Positions 11,251-22,890 of a stretch of DNA of 64,000 bases are shown piece after piece. This DNA comes from Patagioenas fasciata (Eukaryota; Chordata; Aves; Columbiformes; Columbidae). Each line of letters opens with the position of its first letter. Positions within the stretch are counted from its first letter, which is position 1. The notes below the pieces were generated by a model that was given only the letters and a program-made list of their open reading frames with translations, was not told where the DNA came from and made no database searches. The translations under genes were made by a program, and so were the position numbers. The DNA lies in NCBI RefSeq assembly GCF_037038585.1, contig NC_092522.1, positions 49,389,661 to 49,453,660 on the forward strand, in the 5' to 3' direction.

Positions 11251-14200
11251 TGCTGACACATCCCTGTCCATGCGTGGACAGCAGCGCCTGGTTCCTGTGC
11301 TGTGTCCAACAATATCACTTTGCTGCCTTCTCCAAGGAGGCTGGGCAGAGCAGACTCTGGACAAAGACAGAACAGGACAGAAGCCTCAGGGCTGGTGTCC
11401 AACTAAAGGCTTGGTTCTGCTGTGATCTTCTCCCTCTGCTAATCACCTACCTCTGCCCCAAAGAACATCCCTGAAACAGGTAATTTTCTAGACATTTTAA
11501 AGCTCATCCTACATTTTCCACTGGTTGCTAGTGACACAGGCCTAGTGACATTTTGTTTCTTTTCTCTGTTTACTCATATTTGGATTTACACCACTGCTTT
11601 GTGGTGCATTAGATGGGAGAACTTTTGCATAATATATGGCAGACAATGTTTATTAAAAAAGAGAGGGAGAAAACGGAGAAATGAATGATTTGGTACAACA
11701 ACTCAATAAGCCAAAACATATTTTACAAAAAAAATTGTCAGTTGTGTAGTATAATATCACACACTGAATGAAATTTGTGGCTATGCATAAGTCAGTGCAG
11801 TACCTAGACAGATAAAAAGATTAATGAAATCTTCCCTCTCTGCTCACAGAAAAAATGGTTCTCACAGACTCCCTTAAATCTCTTGTCATTGCCAAACTCC
11901 CATTTTCCTTCTCATGAACTCAAAAGCTAGGGATGAAAAGGCATAGAGAAATTTTGCCAGCATCCAGCTTCATATTTTCTGGCATCGACATTTAATTATC
12001 TCTGCAGGCATGTAGCAGGCAAGTCTGTTGCCATACTTTTTTTATGTACAGAGGATGAAATTTCGTGTGGTGATTAGAAGGTGCTACCTGAGGTGGGGTG
12101 AGGAGGTTCATTGGCTTTTAAAATGATTGTCTGTGCATCAGCAAAATGTGTAGGGCACTTTACATATGAAATAAAAAAATTTAGCTCACAGTAGGAGCTA
12201 AGTATGTCAAGCCCCAACTCTACACTGATTTACATATGCACTCAACTTAACCTGCTTGTGCTGCTGAAGGGGACTGGGAAACCACTGGGCTGATCCAGTA
12301 ATCCCCAAGTGGATGTTTAAAGCCAACTGAGGTGCCATCAGATAATGTGCTAGGGCTGCAGCTGGTGGCCTGGGGTGGCCCGGGCTCCCCAGACACTGTT
12401 CCACGTGACTGCTGCATACCCATGTCTTGGGAACTGGAGGGCACCTCCGGCAGCAGCAGGAAGGTCCCTGTCCCCAGGTGGCTTTGGGAGTCTACCTGGG
12501 TGGCACTGAGCTCTCAGCAAGGGCAGAGGTTTTATGTGGCCACGTGTACTTAAGATGCCTGGGCTAGGTGATGGTTGGGACAGCCAGGGAGCGACTGAGC
12601 TGGACAAGAGGGTCAGGCTTTCCTCTGGCACTGCTTTCGCTTCCAGGCTGCTTTGTTAATACAGGGAACAATGATGGAGAGGGCTGGAAACTGAACTTGA
12701 CACCCATTGCTTTCCCTTAGACAGGACCCAGCTGCAGCCTGAACAGTTGTTTTGTCTGCATTCTTGCTGGTTATATTTCCTAAGCTGCTCATTATTTTAG
12801 ATGCCCAGAGTTCTTTAAACTCTGTCCTCCTTTACAGCTGCCCTTCAGCAGGTCCCTGGATTGGCAGTTGGTTTTGGTTTGCCTTTTTTCCTGTGTGAGA
12901 ATAAAGACTGGAGTATTGAACAGTTCATTTTCATACCTACAAAACAGAGGCATGCTGGCAGAATGAGTAGCTACACACCTTAAACAGTCCTCCTTGAGCA
13001 CTTTCTGCCCCTCTTTCCAGGCTCAGCCCATAGTGTCTGCCCTGTCATGTCTTTCTCTACACAGGTGAAAATGTGCCTTTTGACAGGGTTGGTGCATTTA
13101 CCCAGATCTGGCTGACAAATGAGCCTGTGGCTACCACAAAGCAGCATCTGTAGTTACAATGAATGGCACATAGAGACTACTAGCTGTGCTTCACAAACAA
13201 AACCCAAAAAGGTATTTTAAAAAAAATTTGTACTTTTTTATTTTTGGTTTTTGATGTTAAAAAAAAAATCATTCTGTTTTATTTGAATGCCCTTTCACAG
13301 GCAGACTTTTTTTGTTGTTTTTTTCTTTCCTTCCCCCTGCCCTTTTGGAGGAAAAAAAAAAAAGAAATACGAAAGAAAAGATGTAAAAAAGCAAAATGAT
13401 GTGGTTTTCCCTCATGGAACAAACCAGAACCGAACATTTATAACCAATTCCCCTAATTCACATGGCTCTTTACAATAAGCAAAGAGTGTAAAAACGCTTA
13501 ACAGGCTCTTGCCTAGACAAACATAAAGCAGTGAGCCCAAACTTTCCAGCTGGGTGGGTCATGCTGTTATTCTGGTGTCAGGGTGGGCTGGATGCCAGAG
13601 CCATTTCTTTTCTATCTGACCGGATCTCCTGCCCGTGCACCATACAGTCTATTGCTATAAATCCCAATCCACCTTGTCAAAATACTGCACAAGCACAGCT
13701 CATTTGCAGTACATGCTGCTTAGGGACAGTGCCCAACCCTGGTGGTCTGTAAGAGCAGGTTAGGTGAACATCTGTCAGGAGAGCAGTAGGTTTAGTGTGT
13801 GATGAGGCTTGACAGCTCACAGGGTCCCATCAAGCCTGTGATTGTGTGTGGTATTCATGATGTTCTTGCTGTTCTTGGGAACCCCCCGAGGAGGTGGCTG
13901 TCACCAGGACAATTCATACTTCCTGCTGCCCACCACCCTTCCTGAGAAGTGCCTTCAGGGCAGGCAGTCAGCAGTGCACTGTCTGCTGTAAGTGCCTTGA
14001 CAGCTTCTGGGACAACTTCTCCTTGGTTGTTCCCAAGAGAAAAGGTACCAGGAGCAGGCTGTGGACCAGGTAAATAGTAGCAGTGCCTGTATTTGGTCTA
14101 TATATGAGCTTTAAGTCCAGATGTGGATGTCTCAGGATCTGTCCAGGTGACACACTAAGGTGCAAGTAAAAGCAACACAGAGTAATAAGAGTGGAAAAGA

Positions 14201-15714
14201 CCCACAACAGTGAGACATTTGGAGGCAAAGGCTTTGGTGGCAGACATTGGAGTTTACTTTCCACTACCCTTAGGAGTTAACTGAATAAGTAGGTAGTGAA
14301 GAAGCTCCTCCACAGGCAGGAGGAGTCTGGACAGATGGCACCAAGCTGGAGTGGGCAGCAGCATCCAAGTGTGCTTCTGGAGAAGCATCAAGGGAAAGGA
14401 TTGAAGAGGCGTGGGGCAGAGATATAGGGAAATGCAGAACCACGAATGGCTTTGGAATGTAATACAGGAAAGAAAGATGTTGCACAAGGTCCAGGCCTAA
14501 AGAGTACAAGGAAAGGTTAAAAAGCCAGTAAAGGAGGTTATCCATAGTTCTGGCTTATATGTGTGATGGCTTGGGGAAGGATTATGGTTACTCCGTGGGA
14601 ATGAGTGTGAGGTGACAGTAATAGCCCAGCAAGTGTGTGGCCCAATATGAAATTGCAAGCTGTGTCTCTGGCTTTTAATCACTCTGAAAAACATCTGGCT
14701 AGGATTAGCATTTCCATGGCCAGAGCAGCTCCATTAGTCACCCCTTCAGGGCAGGCAAACCACTGGGCTGGCAGTGGCTGGTACACAGGGAGAGGCAGGG
14801 ATAGTGACAGAAACAAGTAACTTGGAGCAGACTCCTCCCTCAGGACATTCGAACAGCACTTTGGAGGACCTCCCTGCTCTGCATTGACCACAGAGGCAGG
14901 CCAGGGAAACTCGCCTCCTGCCTCCAGCATCGTGACATCCTCTGCCAGCAACAAAGTCCCAGGCAGCAGGGAGGGCAGGCAGGCAGGGTGTCCCACTCCA
15001 CCCTACCCCATCCCACCTGCCTTAGTCATGGATGGCCTTGCCTCATCAGCATAAGTGGCTGAAACTCTTGGTCCCCCGACAGTTCTTTTCACTCGCATGG
15101 TCTGCAGAGAAAGGGCCACACAAGTGTTATCAGCAGGTCTGTTGATCCTAGCTTGATCCAAGCAGTATTCGAATTTGCAGGGTGCTTGGTGAGTGCATAC
15201 TGTGGTAACTGGTAAATGGTTTCCATATGCTATTCATGTTCGTATTGTTCTTCTGACAGTTGATACCTTCTTTTCCATTGAAATGGTATCCCCTCATTGG
15301 CAGGCTGTGGGTCACCAAGGGGGAGTCATGGTCTGTTCCAGTTAATTCTGTAATTGCCATCTAACTGCTGACAGAAAGCATTTGGGAAGCTTCTTAAGCA
15401 GCCTAATGATTTTACATTGTGTACACCTAGAGGAGCACTCAGCATTTCCAGCTCTGTTGGTGCATTAACGTGTCATGTAATGGAACTATTCAGCTGAGAT
15501 TAGAGGAAATCCGTAGGAGCAGGCAGTGGGGAATTGGTTAGAGTCACAACTGTGTCTTCCTGACTCTAGTATTGCCAGGGTCACAGAAACAGGCAGGCTG
15601 GAGCATGAAATGAGTATAGTGCTAATAATTTACTGAACAAAACAAATTGATATTAAGCCATCTAACAGAGAGTACAGGTCCCCTCCAAAAGCCAGGTGTT
15701 GAAACACCACCCTC
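11251..15714. other. Intergenic DNA, nothing recognised
   Basis: About 4.5 kb with no recognisable exon. It contains T-rich and A-rich low-complexity DNA at 13220-13370, including an A12 run near 13352-13363. Slightly GC-richer patches (12350-12640 and 13850-15000) carry overlapping frames on both strands, which is a composition effect. Confidence 0.45.
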
Positions 15715-15920
15715 ATATTGTCATATAGCGCTTTATGTCTCAAGACCTTGAAGCGTGTTCTGCTCTGAGCATTCTCAGTTTGCAGATGGGAGTCAGGAGA
15801 TCAAGGATGGGAAGATTCAATTGTCCACTGCCTGTCCACAACCTGAGAGCAAAGCCGGGCCTTCAGCGGGATTTTTGCATGCTGGTTCAGTGCCGTATCT
15901 CCTAGGTCACGCTGCCTCAC
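15715..15920 (+). repeat. MIR-like ancient SINE
   Basis: Matches the order of the MIR core and tail. 'tatagcgctttatgtctcaa' lies near 15724, 'cagtttgcagatggga' lies near 15777 (MIR: cattttacagatgaggaaac), and 'tcctaggtcacgctgcctca' closes it near 15900 (MIR: ccactatgctatactgcctc). It is heavily diverged. The family is known in mammals, with related CORE-SINE copies in other amniotes; the assignment here is by eye. Confidence 0.55.
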
Positions 15921-16519
15921 ATGCCAAATGGGCAACAATCATCTACTTTAAAGCATCCCCTACTCAATGATGTCCTTTCAGAGAAGGGTTAGCATTTCTG
16001 TAGAGCATTCCTCAAAAATGCCTGTAGCTCAATAAATTGCAGTTAAATTAGATAGTGATTTCTATTCCATGACAGAAGCTCTCCCATGCCTCGTTATTAA
16101 TAGTTCTAAAATGCTGAAGTTAAGTCAACAAAATTGCAATTGTTTTTCCCCTAATCTTTGAGCCAAAGGAGGGAGCGTTTACACAGATATTGCTCAAAGT
16201 ACTCGAGAAAATGTTTGTTTGTGGCTTTAACTAAAGGACCACAAATTTCCAGCAGAATCCCCCATGAGTTATTTCACATTTCTGTGCTTAGGCAACTCAG
16301 GCACAGTAGAGGACAGCCTTCTGCAACCCTCGCAAGTGCTGTGTGGCTTGTGCTCCTGTGAGTAGCTCACAGTAGATTCAAGTGAGTAATTTTGTAAGCA
16401 CCACTAAAAATTCATGTGGGTTCCATTATTTGGCCTGGAAAATCTGGTAGGGAAATCTCATCAAAGAGTGGATTTATTTCTCAGTGCTACAACCAGAAGA
16501 AATTGTCTTTATTTTGTTC
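15921..16519. other. Intergenic DNA, nothing recognised
   Basis: AT-rich sequence without a recognisable gene or repeat. Confidence 0.45.
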
Positions 16520-16611
16520 TTTCATTCCTCTATTTTCTTCCGTCCTTCCTTTCTTCTTCCTGCCTTCCCCTCCTCCCCAGCTTGCTTTCTCTTCCTTCTC
16601 CCTCTTCTTCA
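16520..16611 (+). repeat. Polypyrimidine (CT-rich) tract
   Basis: About 90 bases almost wholly C and T, with short ttcc and tcttcc units. It ends in 'aacacag', so it superficially resembles a splice acceptor. The frame that follows is short and unrecognised. Confidence 0.8.
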
Positions 16612-18084
16612 ACACAGATAATTGAAAAACTGTCATTCTGGAATTCCTTTGTCCTCGCGAAAGGCACTGAATAGTGATTCCAAAATAGCCCAGCCTTTTC
16701 TTTTAATCCATAATTCATCATCCTAAATTGTTGTTCACTCACTGCAACCCTGAACAAAATGTCACAGACGCAGCATAAAGAAAAGAAATCAAGCAAATGA
16801 AAAAGGGACAAAAGGAAAACCAATAAACCCCAAGGGTATCCGCAAAGAGAAATAATGTAATCCGAAAGGCTCCTCAACTCTCACATAGGAAACCTGACTT
16901 ATGCTGTGTGTGTCACCATGTGTTAGAGGAACACAGGGCTGCTCTTATCCTGAGCCATGCTGTAGAGTGACTTATTGGGTGGAATAGAATGGTGATAGGA
17001 CTGAGAAAGACACTAGAAAATAACTTTTTCCTCCACCTGTATGTTCACAAGCAGGACTGCAGTGAGAAGCCAGGCCTGGCTCTGTCAAGACTTTCTCCAC
17101 CCCATAGCAGATTCTCACCCTGCTGTGATTTGCTCCAGCTGGGACCAAGAACTGGGACTGAGTGAGCCCAATGACTCTGTCCCTGTCCCCATCCTCATGA
17201 AATATAGTAGCAGCCATGGAGATACAGCAAAGTGGGTAGGATCCAGTGGAGGGTCGTCATGTCTTCATGTCTCTGAGACCTGGGCCCAGAACAAAACTCA
17301 TAAAGTCTTCCCCAACATGTGGGGTGTCTTGCAGTGCTACGCATGCCAACCTGAATGTCACATTAATATGGGATTTCTTCAAAATGCCTTCATCTGAAAG
17401 CAACTCAGAGAGAGATTTGTGGCTTACAACATGTAATCTCTCTTCAGGTCTAAACACATGAAGCTCTGGCAGTGGTCACCTGGAATTGGCTCCCTTCTGT
17501 ATCCTGTGAAGTACCACCAGCTTCAGGTGTAGGAGCAGACAGGTTGGACAGGATTGCAAGAGGAAACAGGTAGAAAGCCAGTCAGGCAAGAAAGGATCCT
17601 ATAAGCTGGAATAATTGCATTAATATGTACAACTATGATTGCCTGCTCCTGCTGCCATTGATGTCAGCAGGGAATTTTGCTGCATACAATCTTCAGGGGA
17701 AACAGGGTCAGGTTCTCTTTTGGGAAGAGCAGATCAAAGACAAGGACAGAATGCTTGTGCACATGATTGTGCTGTGATTCGAATCTTGTTTTTTCCTGAA
17801 ATGCCCATGCAAGGATGTTGGAGAAATCAGATTAAAAGAAAAGATTTTGACATCCTCCTGGCAAGAGAAATGGAATCGAGAAAGACACGGGGTTAGTACA
17901 TACAGTTATTATCCATTCATCCCATTTATTCCCTTAGGCTCGTGGCATTCACATTAGAGTTGTCCTTTATATGCACTGGTTTAAGTTAGTCTTGATTCCC
18001 CAAATAATGTCAGAAAAAAAAAAACCAAACCATATTCAAAGCTTTTTAAAAGCATGGTGGGCTGTGAGAAAGAGGGGTTAAGTC
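16612..18084. other. Intergenic DNA, nothing recognised
   Basis: No gene is recognised. Frames of up to 118 codons near 17041-17461 on both strands share the same DNA and have no domain. Confidence 0.45.
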
Positions 18085-18175
18085 TTTGATCCAGCAAGAT
18101 GTTTAAACATCTGCCCTTATTTTAAGCGTGTGAGTGGTCCCATTGATTTATACTTAAGAATTCTGCTGAAGAGGA
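18085..18175 (+). repeat. Ancient palindromic amniote repeat fragment
   Basis: Contains 'tttgatccagcaagatgttt', then 'tttaagcgtgtgagtggtcc' and 'cattgatttatacttaagaa'. This resembles the old amniote element that reads about 'gatcctgcaaa', 'cttaagcacatgctt', 'gtagtcccattgactt'. Similar fragments occur at 39464-39592 and 39936-40020. The family name is not assigned. Confidence 0.5.
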
Positions 18176-21100
18176 GTCTTTGGCCTCTGGCTCTGCAATG
18201 CAGTAACATGCGTGCTTTGCTTTTGGCCTGTGCAGTCCTGTGACTTTCCTGAGGAAACTCGTGTGCTTGGCAGGCTCGGGGCTGAGGAAGAGTCTTCAGG
18301 AGGTGAATGGGACAGCAGCATGGCCAGGGTTAGAGGGAAAACTCTCCCATAACTGTGTCTCTGGCTCGGTCACTGCCTCTCTTGGCTGTTTAACTCTGTT
18401 CCACTGCTTGTAGGTTTGGGATAAGCCGTACTGGTGAGTTTCTTGGGAAAAATAACAAGCTTTCACTCAATATTTTGGCACTTACAGCTCTGGCTTCACC
18501 AGACATGGAAAAGAAAAGATGTAGCCAAAAAGTTTAGAGTCTCAAAGAAAAAGATACTATGAAAGTTTGGTTTTAATCAGGGAGAGGAATTTGGGAAACA
18601 ACAATTTGGGTCTAATTCTGCTTCTTCTGACAAAATACCACCCCCCCTGCATGAGATCATTAGCGTGGCTTTTCTCCAAGCTGCTAACAGAAGTGCCTGG
18701 CTCACATGCTCAGATACACCCATTGCCAGCTTTGAGGCTAAAAGCGATTTCTCCCTCAGGTCAGGTGCTCTGACTTGGTTTGTCACTGCAACAGGGGCAC
18801 AGTCTTCTCTCCCCGACAGCTTGGGATGGTGTGTCAGCCCTCCTGGACCCTCCGGTGGGAACAGCTTCTGGGCTTTTACTACAAGACTTGAGCTTATAAT
18901 GGCATATCGGGAAGTATTGTAGGGAGGGGTGGACCATCCTTCTGCCCCAGGTCCCACCGCACATTGTCTGTGATGCCAGGACCTGGGCCCAGCAAGGGGA
19001 GGGACACCTCTTACAAGAAGTAGCTGCTGGTGTGTTGGCAAAAAAGTATTAACCTTGTAAGGGGTTAAGGTGTATACATACAGAGCGTATGGTTCGTCAT
19101 TTCATTTTGACAGCTGGAGTACCTTCTGACTGGCTATCAATGCACACCCCAAGCTCTGCTTTCAAAGCATAAGGAAGCCTCTGTGCAGGACATGCCACTA
19201 AAGCTTTGCTGGGAGCTGAGCAGCACAGGCAGCTTGAGCAAACCTCATGGAGAAGTATCTGAGCACACTGGGACGCAGGAATGCTGAGGAAAGGATGATG
19301 GAGTTGTCTGGGATTCCAGCTCCTTGGGCCTGGCCCAAGACTTTACACTTTGTTTATATAATAGTAATCCCGAGCACTTCACGTGATAGATCCCCAGTGA
19401 TATATTTCAGAGGAGTTACAGTGATTTACATTGCTTGAGGCTTGGGCCTATATTTTCCAAAGGATTTTCCAAAATTCGCTGATGAAAAATACCAGAGTGG
19501 TCTAATCAGCAGAGGGTTAGGTTACCACACTCTGTGGGCTGGAGGGGTGTGGGAGCCCCCCTCTCCAGCCTTCCCCAGGGACGCCTGGGTGCAATCTCTT
19601 CCAGCCTGCTGGGCATGCAGGGTGAGGTCTGCAGGCACTGGGACATCAGGAGTTTATCTACTGGATTTCACCCATCTAGAAGACTGTCTGTAATGCACTC
19701 AGCTCCCACTTTCAAAAACTGTGGGGTACCCCTTGGCGCACATAAGATTTAAAAGCCTTAATGCTGATTAACTCCTTCAGCCCCAAAAAGCACCCCAGAG
19801 ACAGTCTTCTCTCTTTGCCTAGATTCAACTCTGGGAGCAGCAGAAATGAGCTGACAGTGCATTAGGGCCTGCAAAATCCCATTCCTCTGAGTAAAATGAA
19901 ATACCAGGCAGGTCTTGACTTATTCTGCATGTTCTTCTATACAGCTCAGAAACAGAGCAGCACCCTTGCCAGTGCCTACTGGGAGGAGCTGTTTGGCAGG
20001 AGATAGGAAGAAAGGAGAACAGGCATGGCCAGAGAGGTCAGGAGATGCTCTCTATGCTGCTGGAGCCTCAGATCCATCTCTATATATCAATAGCCCCAGT
20101 AGGTCAGCCACAGGCCCCATCTTGCCCAGGCTCATGCTCCCAGCAGTGGCCATAGCTGGATGTCATACGTATGATGCTCATCACCCCCAGCCTCCTTGTC
20201 CAGAGCTTCCCCAAGGGCCACTGTGTCCCTTTGAGGTAAGGACCAGCAAAAATGTAGGTAGCAACTGGGGCCTTGCTGTCAGTGGAGAAAGGGTGTAGGA
20301 GGACAGAAGGGCTGATGAGAACACAGTATGCAATCTAAACCAGACTGTCAGGATTTCAAAGTCTATGTAAACCATATCATTAATACCTAAAAAAGGCTTG
20401 CTTTTTTCTTTCCCCCCTCCCCTGTCTTACTGTTACAGGATTGCACAACTCATTTCCAAACAGGCTTATTTCTTTCCTGTTACTAATAGCAGCAGAAGGA
20501 ATTTATATGCACATTGGGGGAAGAAGCATATCTGAAAGGAAAAACCATCCATCCTTTCTTCCACCTATATCCAAACTTACTTTCTTTCTCTTCTTCATCC
20601 TTCCCTCAGGGCTCAGATGCATGATGGAGTTACTGTGGTTTCTGGAGCTGCCATGGTAACTTGATAGTGTGTCCGGGCCTAAGAAGAACCCAGCTTTGCA
20701 TCATTCAAAGCAAAAGGTCCCTCTTTTTGTTTCAGGAGCTGGGAAAGGCTGAGATGCTGAGTTAAGAACGTTACCTGCCTACAGGCAGTGAAGTTTGGTC
20801 TGAAATTCACTGCTCCAGCAATAATTTGTATTGCAGGTTTTCACCTGGAATTCATTTTAACGATTACATCATGCAAGCTCTGGCAAAACTGAGTTTATAA
20901 TGGAAATGCTGGCTTCACTTTAGCAGGGGCAATGAAAGGGTAAAATCACTGAATGTTCTTATTGAATGTTGTTTGGGCTATTTCGGTATTGGAAATCTGA
21001 AAGTTTTCCTTGGGGGTCACAACCCAGCCTCCGGCTGAAGTGTGGTGGCAGGGCCAGGGGTAGCAGTGCCATGGGTAGTGCCTGTCCCTGATGCAGCTGC

Positions 21101-22719
21101 TGGAGCGGGAGGCACAGACTGTGGTCGAACAAGCCCTGCAAAGTCAGTAGTCCTGCTCAAATGCTTTTCTGTACAAGTGGTTTATGAACCAGTATAGAAG
21201 ACCCCACCACTTGCACCAGGTCCATGCTGTGGTCAGACTTAACTGGAAGGAGTTTCAGGGGTGGAACGAGTGGCTGGGTGAGGGTTTCGTCAGGCTGGAA
21301 TACAACAAGTTAACAGCAGGCACTGTACCTGATTTTGGTGGGAGTATTTTCTGTGTGAGGTTGGCAAGGGTATGTTAATGAGTATCATTAGAATTAAGTA
21401 ACAACATGCTTCCATGTAGGGTTGCCTAACTCTCTTGCTGTGCTTTCAAGCTGAACATATGTTTTCAATTATTAACATGATTAATGGAAATGAGGTGACT
21501 TGAATCCCAATGAGCTCTATCTTGCCATCACATGCAAAACCTGCAATATGGGAATGTTTATACAGTGTGGAAGTGCATAATTTCCTTCCCCAGGAGGGGT
21601 CTTAGGAGGTCCAGGTTTCTAACTCTTAGCAAGTTTAGATATCCACAGTTAGAGCCACTTGCTGTATTAAATCCCTGGGCTCCTGCATCTCCCGGAGCAC
21701 AGGTATGGAATCAGCTGCACAGGAACCAATTCAGACTGTGCTTCCCCAGCTTGGCATAGGTTTTGGTCAGAAATGCAAGGGCTGGGAAACATAAAACTGC
21801 GTTCTTCCCATTGGCATCTGAAACAACCTCCAGGAGGCACAAACCTCCAGTTCAGCTGAAACTCTCTCACTATTTTGTGTGGGCTCTAAACTGTTTCTGT
21901 TTATGGTGGGCAAATTTTGCTACAGTTTGCATCAGTTTTATCCAGTCCTATGTCTTTAGGAAGGGAATAAGGTTCAGGATGTGGAAAAAGAAAAACAGAG
22001 TTGGAAATTATTTTAATGTTTAATTCCTTTCCAGCTAACAGACTCAGAAATCATCATTATACTTAGACCCTTTTTCCCCATCAGTTAAGTCCTGATCTAA
22101 ATCCTTCTGACGTAAATATATGTCACTCACCCAAAACGTGAAATCTTATCTCTGGAAGTGAGTCATTCAGTCCCTTAACAAGCAGGAAAATGTTGGGTAG
22201 AAGCATAATTGTACAGAATGAGTGTATTTGCCAGAAGTCCGATATAGAAATGGACAGAGGAACACCCTCCTTCAGATCAACAGAAACAAAGTAGTGCCAT
22301 GAGCACTGGAACTAATGAAGCCAGCCTTCCCATCAGCTCAAGTCTGGTGGTTGAATGAAAGTTCCCATTTATATTTTCCTAGGGTTTCTAGACTTTTAAA
22401 TTTGCTGCCTCTTGCAGATTTTGTGGGTTAAAGTGAGGGTAAGTTTATATTATAGCTTTTACCTCAGTCATGATACAGACCAAGGCTTTCTTCTCTGTCT
22501 GGATGCCTATTTTCATTGATTCTGTAAGAAATTAGCTATCTCCAGGTGAGCTTGGAGCTGCTAAAAAGGTTTGAGATTGCAAGGAGAGCAAGCAGGCAGA
22601 AGGAGAATGATTTCATAAATCATTATTTCCATGGGAAATGTGACTAAAATTGCTATATGGTGCAAGCACACATGGTTTTTGCAGTACCAGCAGTGTGCAC
22701 ATGTGTGTATGCAGATAGA
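18176..22719. other. Intergenic DNA, nothing recognised
   Basis: About 4.5 kb without a recognisable gene. A 154-codon minus-strand frame (18577-19041) overlaps GC-richer DNA and shows no domain. A C- and T-rich run lies near 20400-20430. Confidence 0.45.
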
Positions 22720-22845
22720 CGTACAGTAACAGCATAAAAAAGCTGTGTGACTAAATCTCCTCCTTAGTTTTGAAATATTCTAAATATATATGTACACATG
22801 TGTATATACACATACATATAAATGACATCTTCCTGTCTGTCTCTA

Positions 22846-22886
<41 letters not shown>

Positions 22887-22890
22887 TTTC
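22720..22890. repeat. (AT)18 microsatellite with TG/TA-rich flank
   Basis: A perfect alternating run of AT lies at 22849-22884 (36 bases). An interrupted purine-pyrimidine alternating stretch precedes it ('atatatgtacacatgtgta' and similar, from about 22780). It is likely to vary in length between individuals. Confidence 0.95.

Noticed and set aside
16520-16620. Polypyrimidine tract ending in cacag as a splice acceptor
   Set aside because: No supported exon follows, and the tract is far longer than an acceptor needs. Read as low-complexity DNA.
18577-19041. 154-codon minus-strand frame
   Set aside because: Lies in GC-richer DNA with an overlapping plus-strand frame and no recognised domain.
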